NCBI GenBank assembly: GCA_034770075.1
Contig: CM068382.1
Span: forward strand, 88,529,766 to 88,593,765
Direction of reading: 5' to 3'
Length of the DNA: 64,000 bases
DNA from: Aralia elata
Taxonomy: Eukaryota; Streptophyta; Magnoliopsida; Apiales; Araliaceae
Notes under the pieces: generated by a model
Database searches by the model: none
Seen by the model: the letters and a program-made list of their open reading frames with translations, nothing else
What the model was told of the DNA's origin: nothing
Shown here: one piece after another, positions 36,449 through 47,325 of the stretch
Layout: the number at the start of each line of letters is the position of its first letter
Position numbering within the stretch: position 1 is the stretch's first letter
Program-made: the position numbers and the translations under genes

Positions 36449-36700
36449 TTTTTTTGGTGCAATGGGGGCCTAAACCGCCAATTAAGTAATTAAAATAGAG
36501 CCATTACAATCAAAGTATGGTAAACTAAATAGATTACATGGTGGTTCCGTAAAACATAAAATATCATAAGGAGCTGAATGTCCTGCATTTGCCAAAAAAT
36601 CAGCACACCTATTTGCATTTCTTCCAACATGATTAATAACTGTATCTCTCTGTGCTTGATTGAATTAAGCCCTAGATTTGTGTGAAAATTATATGTATTC
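36449..36700 (-). mobile_element. 5'-truncated LINE remnant (RNase H tail and 3' UTR)
   Basis: The minus strand reads VINHVGRNANRCADFLANAG then HSAPYDILCF and FDCNGSI before a stop. This is the C-terminal RNase H (RVT_3) segment of plant LINEs. It is followed by TTTAGGCCCCCATTGCACC and an A-rich end, a common LINE 3' terminus. TATATGT occurs on both sides (about 36,436 and 36,690) as a possible TSD. Confidence 0.7.
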
Positions 36701-36882
36701 GTAGTCAAATTTGTTAGATTGAATCAAACTTTATATGTTGTTGTAATTCTTGCATCGTTTATATGGGTTTTAATGTTCTTTATATGTTGTTGTAAAACTT
36801 TATATGTTATAATTATAGGGACAAATGTTAATGTAATTTATATGGTTTATAGCTTATGGATTTTTGTTTGTTTTTGGTCCAG

Positions 36883-37308
36883 CATATCAACATTGCCTTC
36901 TACTACTTTAGGAAATTGGCTAGACACTCTGCCAATATTAAGATCAGGGTCACTACTACAGACTGTTGGTTTCATGTGAAGTTGTCTATTTTATATGGTC
37001 AACATGTTGCAAAAAATGCAGATACGACTCTACTCTCTAGGGAAGGTGATGTCGCTGAGTACATTCATGGATATTTGATGGATGTGAACACACCTTGGGT
37101 AGCTGTGGATTATGTGTTGTTTCCCATTCACATGACAGCTCCAAAGCATTAGTTTTTGTTGGTTTTTGATGTACATCGTAGACGTCTAGCAGTTTACAAT
37201 TCTTTGCAACCAACAAGGACAGTAATGCGAACAAATATAATGGATGTCTGTGAGCCTTACATCTTCATTTTACCCATTATCTTGTCTAAATGTGGGTTCT
37301 AGAAGGAT
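36883..37308 (+). pseudogene. ULP-like gene, C48 core exon with catalytic His, two stops
   Basis: Starts in the right phase with HINIAFYYFRKLARHS and continues through WVAVDYVLFPIHM to the KH before a TAG at 37150-37152. In Ulp1-type peptidases this position is the catalytic His followed by Trp, so the stop replaces Trp (TGG to TAG). The frame then reads FLLVFDVHRRRLAVYNSL, where the Asp of the triad would lie, and meets a second TAG at 37300. The 11.9-kb LTR insertion begins in this exon; its other part is 49187-49287. Confidence 0.85.
37304..37308. repeat. Left TSD (AGGAT) of the 11.9-kb insertion
   Basis: AGGAT is repeated at 49182-49186. Skipping the insertion and one copy keeps the exon reading frame. 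Confidence 0.93.
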
Positions 37309-39540
37309 TGTGACAATCCAAAAATTTATAAGATTTATTAATAAAATCTGGAATGATTAAATAAAGGTTAAGATGCAAGACCTGGAATTCGAAAAGTGAG
37401 ATTGTACTGTATAAGTGAATATGAACTATGCAATATGTGTTTTTGGTGTATAGTAAATATATTAGTATTATATATTTATTATATGTAAGCAATTGTAGGG
37501 GCAATTTATTTAAAGGAAATGAGATGAGTAAGATTAAAATAAGTTAAAATAATTTATAATATTAAAATTATTTTATTGTGGTAACTTGGTGGAATTAAAT
37601 ATACTTAATGTATAACCACCGTTTTATTGAAGAAATTATATAATACGTATTGGATGTAATGTATGTTTCTAATGTAGTGAATATATTATGATATTTACGA
37701 CAGTTAAATTGTTGAAAACAATTTATAGAAGGGAAAAGAAAATAATTCAAATTTTTCGAAAAATATTAAAATAAGAATTGAGTAAATAAATATGTATTTT
37801 ATTACGTGATAAATATATATATATATATGTATATTTATTGCGTGTGAATAAATTGTTATGAAACAATTTATATTACGAAGTGAAATAATTAGTTTAAGTA
37901 TACAAAAATATTGTATACTTTAAATAAAGGATATTAAAACAAATTCTAGCATTGAATTATTTTAATAAAGAGAGAATATTTATTTTAATTGGAATATTTA
38001 TTTTATTGAATAAATTTCCATTTATATGGAAAATAAAATAAAATGCATATATTTATTACGCGAGGAAATGAAATTGTTATGAACAACTTGCATAAGGATT
38101 TGTATGGGGTGGTTTAAGTATATATATAATATTTATATATACTTTACCCAAGGATATTGGAAAAAATTCTTATATGAATTATTTTAAGAAATAAAGGATA
38201 ATATATTTATTTAATATATTAAGAAATTCAATAAATTTTTAATTGAATTTAAGTTAATGAGGTAAGGATATTATATTTATTATAATATCTTGGGTATGTA
38301 GATAATTGTATTTGCATAAGAAGATTATGTCTAGCATATTTATTTTGTAAATATGTAATTCAGGTATGATATGTTATGTTCTATATAATTTATATATCAA
38401 AGATGGGTTATATAAATTATAATTTTCCATATGGGTAAAAACATTTTTAATGAGGATGAATTAGTAACTTAAGAGTTAAAATTTAGTTACTAATTATTGG
38501 GTGATTTTAAATTATCCAATGCAACTATTATGTTATTTAAGAAGCAAATAAATTAAATTAAAAATGGGCTAGTTAATTTACTAGCCTAAGTGTTAATTTT
38601 ATTAAAAGCCCAAGCATAGATTTAATAAAAGTCCAAGAGTATATTTTTTTAAGATCCAAAAAGGAAGTCCAATGTAAAGCCCAAGCTAGTTAATAAACCA
38701 AGCTCAATTGAGAAAGTCAAAATTGGGTCAAAGTGGTGGAAGAATAAGATGATAAATGAATAAAAAGAAAAAGAAAGAAAACAAATGAGGAAGTGATAAG
38801 GAGGGAGTGTATATCCGGACATAGAAAAAAAATGTGAAGCTTATCAAGTAAGCTAATAAGCTTGCTAGGTGTCTTCATCTCTTCCTAAACACATGTTAGA
38901 TAATTAATAGGGGGGCATGTGTCATGTGTTAGTTATTCAACACATGGGATAAATGAAGCAACAAGGAGGGGAAAAGGGGGATGTACCCGCCCACTACATG
39001 GGTGGATAAGGGAGAGTCATTAACTTAGTAACTAAGTATTGCAATAAAGTAAGTATCCTTTTCCCTTTTTCATTTCCTTTTTGGCTAAGTGTTAGAGAAA
39101 GAAAGAGAAAGTAAGAGAGAGAAAGAGAGGAGGCACAACAAAAGAAGAAGAGGAAGAAGGAAGAGCTAGCTTGGAGCAAGCCTTAAGCAAGATTAAGAAG
39201 AAGCAATAAAAGGTAAGAACATAAATAATAAAACTCTTCATCCCTTTGAGTTTTTATTTTGAGTTAATTAGTTGTTGGTGGTTGTTGCTAATGGAAGATC
39301 ATGGTGGATCTTGAAGTTATAAGGTGGTTATTGAAGGAGTAAACCTTGTAAATCACCATAAAGATACATGCCAAGTGAACCAAATGAAAGAGAATGAACC
39401 CAAGTATAAAGGATAAACAAAACCTAATTGGTGGACTGTTAATGGACTAATTTTGTTGTGATATTTCGAATCTAAAAATTTTGGTTCCAGGGTGTTATGT
39501 TACACTCTTATGAGTTATGATCATTTTAAGTATTTAAAAT

Positions 39541-39607
39541 TTATTATTATTATTACAATAATAATTACTACAATTATTATTATAATTATAATTATTATTA
39601 TTATTAC
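39541..39607. repeat. (TTA)n-type simple repeat
   Basis: TTATTATTATTATTACAATAA and related imperfect units extend to about 39,607. Confidence 0.85.
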
Positions 39608-40791
39608 AATTCCTAGTATAATGGCCAAAAAGTGTATTATCTCATTTTCACATGCATAGAAACGATGCTAAATGGTTTAAATATTAGTGTTACATAAATT
39701 TTAGCATGATAGGTAGTTGGTTCAGTGGCTTTTGTTGGAATATAAGGTTTCTAGTGTCTAGAGGTCTAGAGTTCAACACTCATGAGCAACATTTTTTTTA
39801 AATAATTTTTAAGCATGGCAAGCCCAACTCCACGTCAGCAAAAATATGCACAGTCAGCATTCCGTCCATTTTTTCGGACGAAAATTAAAAATAATGATCA
39901 TTTTATAATTTTTGAGAGTACAATTATTCGATTGTAACAAAAAAAGTTTCGGTAACCACAATGAAAATCGGACCCTAGTACAGTGACCAAATTTAAGAAC
40001 AAAAATCAAACCCATGGAGAGACTCGAATTTGAGCTTGAATTCAAAGCCCGCGATTAGTTTGAATATAATTTGATATATATCGTATCGAATTCGAGTAAT
40101 GAATATTTGAGTCGATACGAATTTGAGTAGAGTTTTTTAAATGCAATTTGAATCCGAGTCGAATTCGAATATGAATTTAACGTTTTGAGTTGAATCCGAG
40201 CAACTCTCTAGTCAATTAAGTTCGACTCGTTTACCCTTATTACTAAGTAATTGAGTTTGCACTTTTAATATTTAGAATTTCCTTTATAACTAATGAGTAA
40301 TTTGGTTATTACTAGTACTAAATAATATATTGGCGGTCTAACTTGGTAACAATGACATGATAACCGATTTGACCATGAGTGATTTTATATAGTTTGACTG
40401 TAGTCAGTCACGATTTGTCTTTATTAAAAGAAATCTAATTAATACTGTATATATATATATATATCAAAATACAATTTATATATTAACCAAGCACGGAGGT
40501 GATCTTAGTTAGTATATTTTCTGCAGTTATATTTTTAAAATTATGTACTTTGCTCATTTTATATATGAATGCTTGGCAGAGAATGATAAAATGAAAGATG
40601 TTATAATCTTTTGTTTTAATTTTATGGACCGATAAAATGTTATTAATATTTTTTAGTTTTTTTTCGTACAATTATATTACTAATAACATACTTCATTAAA
40701 AATTGTTCAAAAGTTTATATGTTTGTTTGAGTCATAATTGAATTCTACTTGTTTGTTTTATTATTTATTTAAGTATATGCATATGTGTGCT
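39608..40791. other. Non-coding sequence, unclassified repeat
   Basis: AT-rich with a run of GAATTCGAG / CGAATTTGAG variants at about 40,020-40,215. No gene is seen. It may be LTR interior or another decayed transposon. Confidence 0.4.
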
Positions 40792-40880
40792 CACTACAAG
40801 AAATTGGGGCTCTTGCGAAGGAAATTTTGTGAGTGAATTGTTTCCTTCCCAAATAAGCCTTTTTTATGACGGACTAATGA
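40792..40880 (+). mobile_element. Possible CACTA left end
   Basis: CACTACAAGAAATTGGGGC has the classic CACTA terminal pattern, followed by an inverted GAAGGAAA...TTTCCTTC pair. A matching right end and 3-bp TSD were not found. If real, this would be the outer border of the segment carrying the gene fragments. Confidence 0.45.
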
Positions 40881-41382
40881 AGAAATTTTTTATTTATGAA
40901 ATAAATTTTATTCACAATATGTAATTAGTGACAATTATTTTGTCAGGGAAAAATTCTTTATTACTTTGCTTGAAGTAAATCTTAGAGCATCAATGATATA
41001 TTTTCACAAAAATATTTCTAATTTTAAAGATAGATATTAAATTAATATAAAATAATTTTTAAAATTTTAAGTATATATTCTAGTAAAATTTTAAGTATAT
41101 ATTCTATTTTAAGTATATATAATTTAATATAATTAATAATAAAATATAATTTAAATGTTATTAGGATGCCGAGAAAAAATGGGTTTGTATGATAAATTAT
41201 AGGGGACAGTTGTTGGTTTCATGTGCAAGGAGATATGACCTGTCCCAACTCTCCATGCTCATCTGCCAAACACCAAAAAAAAAACACAGATATTGAAGAG
41301 TTCCATCTAGATCTGCACCAAACAAAAACCCTCCTCCAAAACCCTAACCCCCCTTTCTCTCTAAAAAAAATTCAAGCTTTCG

Positions 41383-42031
41383 ATGGGAACTCCGGAGACT
41401 TCTTGGGAGCCCTGCCCCCATTTCATCCTGGACGACATCGGCGGCGCCTTTGGCATGGGAGCCGTAGGCGGTTCAGCCTTCCACTTCCTCAAAGGCGTCT
41501 ACAACTCCCCCAAGGGTGAACGCTTCATCGGTGGCTCCCAAGCCGTGCGCATGAACGCTCCTCGAGTCGGCGGCAACTTCACCGTCTGGGTGCCTTTTCT
41601 TCGCCTTCGACTGCAGTATGGTCTACGTCCGCCAAAAGGAGGATCCCTGGATTTCCATCATGGCTGGCGCCGCCACTGGCGGCTTTCTTTAGATGCGTCA
41701 GGGCATGCGCGCCGCCTCCCGATCCACCGTTTTCGGCGGCGTACTCCTCGCCCTAATCGAAGGAGCTGGAATCATGCTTAATAAGGTCATGAGCGCGCAA
41801 CAAGAAATATCGATTATGATGGACGAGCCAGTGCCTAATATGGCTGGCGGCAGCTTGCCAGGTTTTCAGTTGTCGAACCAGACCCAACAATCCGAACCAT
41901 CTGGTTCATCGTCTTGGTTTGGAGGGTGGTTTGGAGGTGATAAGACAGAGGAAACTAAGACTGGTGGAGTCAAGACCGAAGTTTTGGAGAGCTTTGATTC
42001 GCCTGTTCCACCTACTTTTGAATTCAAGTGA
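41383..42031 (+). pseudogene. TIM17 mitochondrial import translocase subunit, pseudogene
   Basis: Nearly full-length copy of plant TIM17, an inner-membrane subunit of the TIM23 complex that imports matrix proteins. The start MGTPETSWEPCP and GGAFGMGAVGGSAFHFLKG are diagnostic of the Tim17/22/23 fold (four membrane helices with Gly motifs). A 2-nt deletion near 41587-41593 shifts the frame after FTVW, and the restored frame meets TAG at 41690-41692 in place of a Gln before MRQGMRAASRSTVFGGVLLA. The C-terminal extension (EPSGSSSWFGGWFGGDKTEE) is intact. Allowing for the deletion the frame is 216 residues, normal length. No intron is visible. A pyrimidine-rich ACCCTAACCCCCCTTTCTCT leader precedes the ATG, so the copy includes 5' UTR. 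Confidence 0.92.
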
Positions 42032-43986
42032 ATTTATGGTATGAAGTCTAATGAAACTGAGGTCTTGGTGTTTTTATTTTATAAAGTGATATGGAATGCA
42101 ATGCTAATTTTGATAATTTTTTGGGGTTTAATTGTGTTGTAGAAAGAATGTTTTCATGATTTATTTATTTTATTAACAGAGGAATTTAGGTGGCTAGAAG
42201 GGGAGAGGGTTGGCAATTATTGAACTTGCAATTAAATTCTTATATTGTGTTTCATGCTGCTTGGTTTTGTGATTCATCTTTGCGAATCAAGTAATTAAAT
42301 TTATATATAAGATGGACATAGGAATGTATATCTGTAACACTTTATGTTGTTGTAATTTGCTACAAGTGTCAGTGACTATAGCAGGTGCTTATAGAACATG
42401 GAGCAAATTTGTTTATTCATTAGTTAGGGTTGATATTTTGTTTTGGCTTAATTGGATATTTAGATTGTAATTGGCAATTCTAGTGACATGTGGAGAAGAC
42501 ATGGTATGTCATTGATTTCTTTACTGTAAGTTATTTCTAATTATTTGTAGAAAATATAGTGGAAAAACTATGTAGAAACAATGAGTTGTATGCTGCATAT
42601 TGAGGTCATTTTGGTTTGTTGATTATCAACTAGCGATTTCCCCCTTTTTTTATTTTTTTTTATTTTTAATGTATCTCTTTGTAGGTCTACTGTTTGCTCC
42701 TGTTCTATTTGTCTGTTTGGTGTTCTTTAAATTGCTGAATGCATGATTCATGATCTCGTCATATATTTCTACTTCTTGGTAGTGCATTTATCATAGTTTT
42801 CATATGGAAAAGTAAGCATTTTATCTCTGTGTGCATCATATATTTCTACTTTTTGATTCATGGTTGATGCTGTCTTTAGTAGCTAATAGCCTGCTATGCA
42901 CTATTCATTTTCATATGAAAATTTGAGCCTTTTAAAGGTTTTTGCACCCATGATTGGCAGTATGCGTATGAAATGAAAGTAATATCTTCTGCTGCGTTTT
43001 ATTTTATATTGTAATTCATGAAGAATCAATATTACTCTTGCTTCAAAGAGTTTGGATATAAATCTAGTCAAAATCGACGAGTTTAAATATAATGAACTTT
43101 GTTCTAATTTTTTTTCTTGATCACTAGTGGATTTTGGCTATTATTAAACAATAGCTATATGTATATACGCCATATATTTGTATGTGTGTGGTGGTGGTTT
43201 TTGTGGGAGCTAGTTACCTAGTACGAATTTCATGACCCTCTTTGCCTAGGCATAGCTTAATGATTATCTGATATGATCGAATTAAAGGTTTTAGCAATAC
43301 GCAAGAGATATCTTTCTTCTGCAGGGTGCTCTTCTTCAATGAAATGATAATATTTTTCTTCCCAAGTTTCCATGAGAATAATATATTTTTAGCTGATTTT
43401 ATGCTTCTTGTGGTCTAAGTGATAAATATTTGGTTCTTTTATAGTTGTGCATGTGGACTCTCCACCTTTTTTTCTGTTTTTTTTTCTGGGATTAAGGGAT
43501 GGGTTAAAACTATACTTCTACTTGGACACAATAAGGTAATATTTGGTTCTTCAACTTTAGTATTGTAGTAGCCTATTTGATTTTACTAGAATAATGCATT
43601 TGATATGGTTACTCTTGCATGAAGCATGTTTTTGTTATATATGCGATTTACTGATTGTATGTTTGCACATTGTCAGAATACTTCTGATGCTTTGTTTTTG
43701 GGCATTCATTTTTGGTTTTTTTTTATTTTATTTTCTTGATCTTGTTTAAACAGAAAAGATTACTGCTTTGGCTCAGAGGCGTCTGATTTCATCTCCATCT
43801 GATTTCATCTTCTTTTGGCAGTGGTAAATTTATTCCACAGGTATAATACTGCTACCTCATTTTGGGAAATCTAAAATTTTTCTAAAAAAACAATTGACAT
43901 ATCTAATTATTTTAGGAGGGAGAATTTGATTCATCCAAGTTTACAAAATTTATTTTACATGTATATATATGTACATATATATTCAG
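42032..43986 (+). other. Non-coding sequence between captured gene fragments
   Basis: AT-rich sequence of UTR or intron type. The first part is probably TIM17 3' UTR; the last part ends in an acceptor (ATATTCAG) feeding the next fragment. No other exon is recognised. Confidence 0.5.
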
Positions 43987-44208
43987 GGTGCTCGGAGTTT
44001 CAAAAGCTTTAGGCAGACAATTAAAAGATTAGAAGAAGCTTCTGTTTCTTGTCGAGGCCCAGAAAGAATTCAGCTGATGGGAAGGTGGTTGATTGCGCTC
44101 AAAGAAACCGAGAAATTATTTGGTGGTCCCATGGAAGATAAGGAAAAGAGTCTCGACAAGCATCATTCTTCTGAAGAACTAAAGTATAATATGAAAAAAC
44201 CCTCCATT
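43987..44208 (+). pseudogene. Single exon of a plant coiled-coil protein gene
   Basis: A 74-codon exon with both splice sites reads GARSFKSFRQTIKRLEEASV, SCRGPERIQLMGRWLIALKE, EKLFGGPMEDKEKSLDKHHS and ends KKPSI at GTGAGT. It resembles the early exon of a conserved plant protein of unknown function with long coiled coils, in which RSFK.FRQT.KRLEEA.VSCRGPER and KKPSMVLYYD follow each other (I believe Arabidopsis At1g24560). The downstream exons are absent within the window. It is on the same strand as the TIM17 and DEP1 pieces. Confidence 0.7.
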
Positions 44209-44661
44209 GTGAGTATCTTGTTATCTAAATTACACTTTCTATTCCCGATATGACATCACTTATGTGTTCCCGTATTACTTTAGCTTAAGTCTCACTTCAG
44301 TTTGTTAGAGTAACATGCTAATGGTCATATATATGTGTATATTTATATGTATGATTCTTTTGTTAATGTACTCGGTCTACCATCTAATAACTAAATTCAA
44401 TAGCTTTATAATCTCTTTTAGTTTTAGCAGATACAGTGCTTTTAGAAACAAACTTTTTTCTATGGTAAATAGTTCAGAATTTAATCATGTAATGCATCTA
44501 TATTTTTAATTTTTCTTCTTGTATTATTTATAGGTATGGAAAAAGTTAAAATATGATTAAGAACACATGTTGATTGAAAGAGAAAGAAGTATTAGGAAGT
44601 TTTCTCATGACTTATGTTAACTATTATTTGAATCATGTAACTTTCTATGACGTAGGAAGTA

Positions 44662-44928
44662 CTACCTCTGTCTCTCAAAGAATGACACGCATACTAGAAA
44701 ATTTGTCCTTAAAAACTGGCTCAAGTACAAAACTGAAAGGTATGATGTGGCAAAGACTATAGTAACCCATACTTGTGCCATAATTATATGGGGTCCATTA
44801 GTATTGTATTAAAACCAAATAAAAGGGTAGAGTAACTTAGTAAGAAGTTATTTTATACCGTCTCTAATTTGACATTCCTGATTTGTGTAAAAATTTGTAC
44901 TTGAGTTATTCGTTGGAGGACGGGGTAG
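44662..44928. mobile_element. Stowaway-like MITE
   Basis: Inverted ends CTACCTCTGTCTCTCAAAG and (reverse complement of right) CTACCCCGTCCTCCAACGAA, about 267 bp, flanked by TA (44660-44661 and 44929-44930). CTCCCTCCGTC-type ends with TA TSDs define Tc1/mariner-derived Stowaway elements. Confidence 0.75.
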
Positions 44929-45119
44929 TACATTAGTAATTTTTCTATCATAAAATTGTTTTAGATAGAGAAAATAGATAGAAGAGAGAAGCTATATAAA
45001 GGGGGTGGGATGCAAGTATCCACCCAACCAAAAACAAACAAATTACTAGGCAAAGTGCAGCTCACTGTCCCTGCACAGACCAGACAAAGAGATTACCCTA
45101 AACGTTTTTGTAGCATTGT

Positions 45120-45440
45120 CTGTATTGAGGTAAGAAAAATAACCTTCTATCTTAACTGGTTAAAAGATAAGTAACTCCTTTTAAAGAGCTTTGCATTCTG
45201 TTCATACCAAATCTCCCGTAGAACTGAAAGGAAATCTTTCTTCCAAAGCAACTTAGTAGCCTCTCTACCACAAGACCACAAAAATTATATCCCCTTCCAA
45301 CCAAAGCAAAGGCACAACCACTCTCCCATAAACTTGAAACAGAGTTCCACCAACTTCAAGCAATAGGACAATAAAAGAACAAAGGAAAGTATGTCTCATA
45401 CTCTCATCATTGAATATTATATAATAGTGCACAATTTTTC
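45120..45440 (-). mobile_element. LINE remnant (C-terminal zf-RVT region)
   Basis: The minus strand reads CGREATKLLWKKDFLSVLRE then IWYEQNAKLFKR, resembling the end of plant LINE ORF2 where 'IW.ERN.R.F' follows the zf-RVT zinc region. A second frame carries SMRHTFLC. Frameshifts and stops show it is decayed, and its ends are undefined. Confidence 0.5.
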
Positions 45441-45527
45441 TCCTTAATAAAAAAATCACTAAAACTGTTTTAGGTCTTCATCCCTTTGTAAGGTTCCCAC
45501 TTCCAGTTTCCTTTTTTGGGAGAGGGG

Positions 45528-45611
45528 TTCCATCTTGTTGATGAGCTTGTGGTTCCAATAATTGAAAACACTGCCCAGGAGCGGGAGCTTACAGATTCTC
45601 TTGCTGCAGCT
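45528..45611 (+). pseudogene. Single exon of DEP1 (methylthioribulose-1-P dehydratase/enolase-phosphatase)
   Basis: A 28-codon block with donor GTATGT encodes FHLVDELVVPIIENTAQERE then LTDSLAAA. The ELVVPIIENTA.E.ELTDSLA motif belongs to the class II aldolase-like dehydratase domain of plant DEP1, a bifunctional enzyme of the methionine salvage (Yang) cycle. No other exon of the gene is in the window, so this is a captured fragment. The acceptor is not obvious (pyrimidine-rich TTTCCTTTTTTGGGAGAGGG precedes). Confidence 0.65.
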
Positions 45612-46510
45612 GTATGTTCTTTTATACATCTTTTCAAATTTTGGTTTCAGTGATATGCATGCTGATAGAGGATAATTCTTTTTGCTGTTATGTTGAAGTA
45701 GACTGTCAGGACAATTATGTGCATCACTAATTTTGGTGCAAAAGATGCTATTATACCTATTTCTTGAACAGATTATAGGAAGCACAATTACGTTGAAACT
45801 TGAAAATTAAATGATCATGGTTAAAGCATATACGCAGAGAAGCTAATTAATTAGTGAGGATTAATATATCTATAATGGTACTTTAAATTGACTATTGATT
45901 CCCTTAATTTAGCATCCTAATTACAATGTGTTGTGTGTGTTGAAAATTTGAAATAATTTGAATAGAACTACTTGATGAAGGTTGAGTTGTTAACAATCAT
46001 GAGAAAGAAGCTCTTTTGATTTATAGTCAATAACTTGAGAATAAATATATTTTAAAGCTTATGATCAGTTTATTATTTTTCTTATTTCCAGTCCCAAACA
46101 CTACTGCCATGATCTGAGACTTTAACTTTCAAAGGGAATACTTTTATAAAATGCATCCAATTGTTATCATTGACTTGCTATTATTTTTAAATATGTGCAG
46201 GAAGACTGCTTCTACGACCTGCCTTACAATACTGGGTATCAATTTTTGTGCTACGTTTACGGAAGACGAGTACGGAAGACGAGGGACGAAATTATGAAGT
46301 GTACTCTCTCTATATATGTAGATATATACTTTGATTGAAGAACTGTGGTAGCTTTAGATGGTTAATTGTAAAGATAATGAATGATTATGTAGTGGATGAT
46401 TTTATTAAGTTAATAATATTTTAGTTTTTTGTATTTTTGCCATTATTTGCAATGGGGACATTGAGCCGTCTTGTAGTCTCCGGATTGGTTGGAGGAGAGC
46501 TAGCCAGGTA
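45612..46510. other. Non-coding sequence after the DEP1 fragment
   Basis: AT-rich. A short acceptor-bounded segment at 46201 (EDCFYDLPYNTGYQF) might be another exon scrap but cannot be identified. Confidence 0.35.
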
Positions 46511-47325
46511 CACAAAAAGAATGTCAAATTTTGATTTGCCAACAATATAATTCGTTACTAAAGCATTGAACAAGTTTTAATATAGCAACATTTTTTTATA
46601 TATTTAGCAACAAATTTTCATTGCTAATGGCATTAAAAATATCATATTTGGCAACAAAAAATTAACCTAATAACAACGGAGAGGATATTGTTGCTAATAC
46701 AAAAATAAAAGGTAACATTTTTTATCGTTGCAAATCATATCAACTTTCGTTGCACATATAAAGAAACAACAACATATAATGTCGTTGCTAATCGACGACT
46801 TTCGTTGCTATTGAAAAATAACCAGCAACAAACATTTTCGTTGTTGATTCAGCATAATATCGTCAAATAATATAATCAACAACAAAAATCGTTGCTAAAA
46901 AGTTTACATTCCGCAACGAAAGCAAGCTTAGGCAACAATTTTCATAATTTACTGCAACGAAAAGTGTCGTTGCAAAATGGTGTCAATTGCAACGAAAATG
47001 CATGGCGTTGCAAAAAAAAAATAGTTCATTTCGTTGCCAATTAGTAGGCTTTTGCAACGAAATGGGGTTTTTAGCAACAAAATTTTAATTATTCTGCAAC
47101 AATACATTTTGTTGCTAAAGGATCGATGTCTCTGTACAAAAGCCAAATTTCGTTGCAAAATATATTACTTTTGGCAACGAAGAAAATACGTTTGTTGCGG
47201 AATAATTACCAACGCTCATTGCGCAACGAAAGACGTAACGACAGTAAAGTCGTTGCAAAAACCCTTTTGCAACGAAATTTGACACCTTTAGCAACGAAAA
47301 TCGGTTAGTGATGGGTTTTGTAGTT
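46511..47325. repeat. AGCAACGAAA/TTTCGTTGCT array, CACTA-type subterminal region
   Basis: More than twenty copies of GCAACGAAA or TTCGTTGC occur in both orientations over 800 bp, ending in GATGGGTTTTGTAGT, which read from the right is ACTACAAAACCCATC, a CACTA-like terminus with its first base(s) changed. Either this is a short non-autonomous CACTA (left end near CACAAAAAGAATG at 46511) or the right end of a larger one covering the gene fragments. A clean TSD is not found. Confidence 0.7.

Noticed and set aside
45265..45459. Hydrophobic minus-strand open frame as a small membrane protein
   Set aside because: Overlaps a LINE remnant recognisable in another frame.
47034..47308. Open frames inside the AGCAACGAAA array
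   Set aside because: Generated by the repeat motif itself.
40792..47325. One complete CACTA element with defined ends 40792 and 47325
   Set aside because: The two ends have different subterminal motifs, the right terminus is not exact and 3-bp flanks (GCT versus TTG) do not match; kept only as separate candidates.
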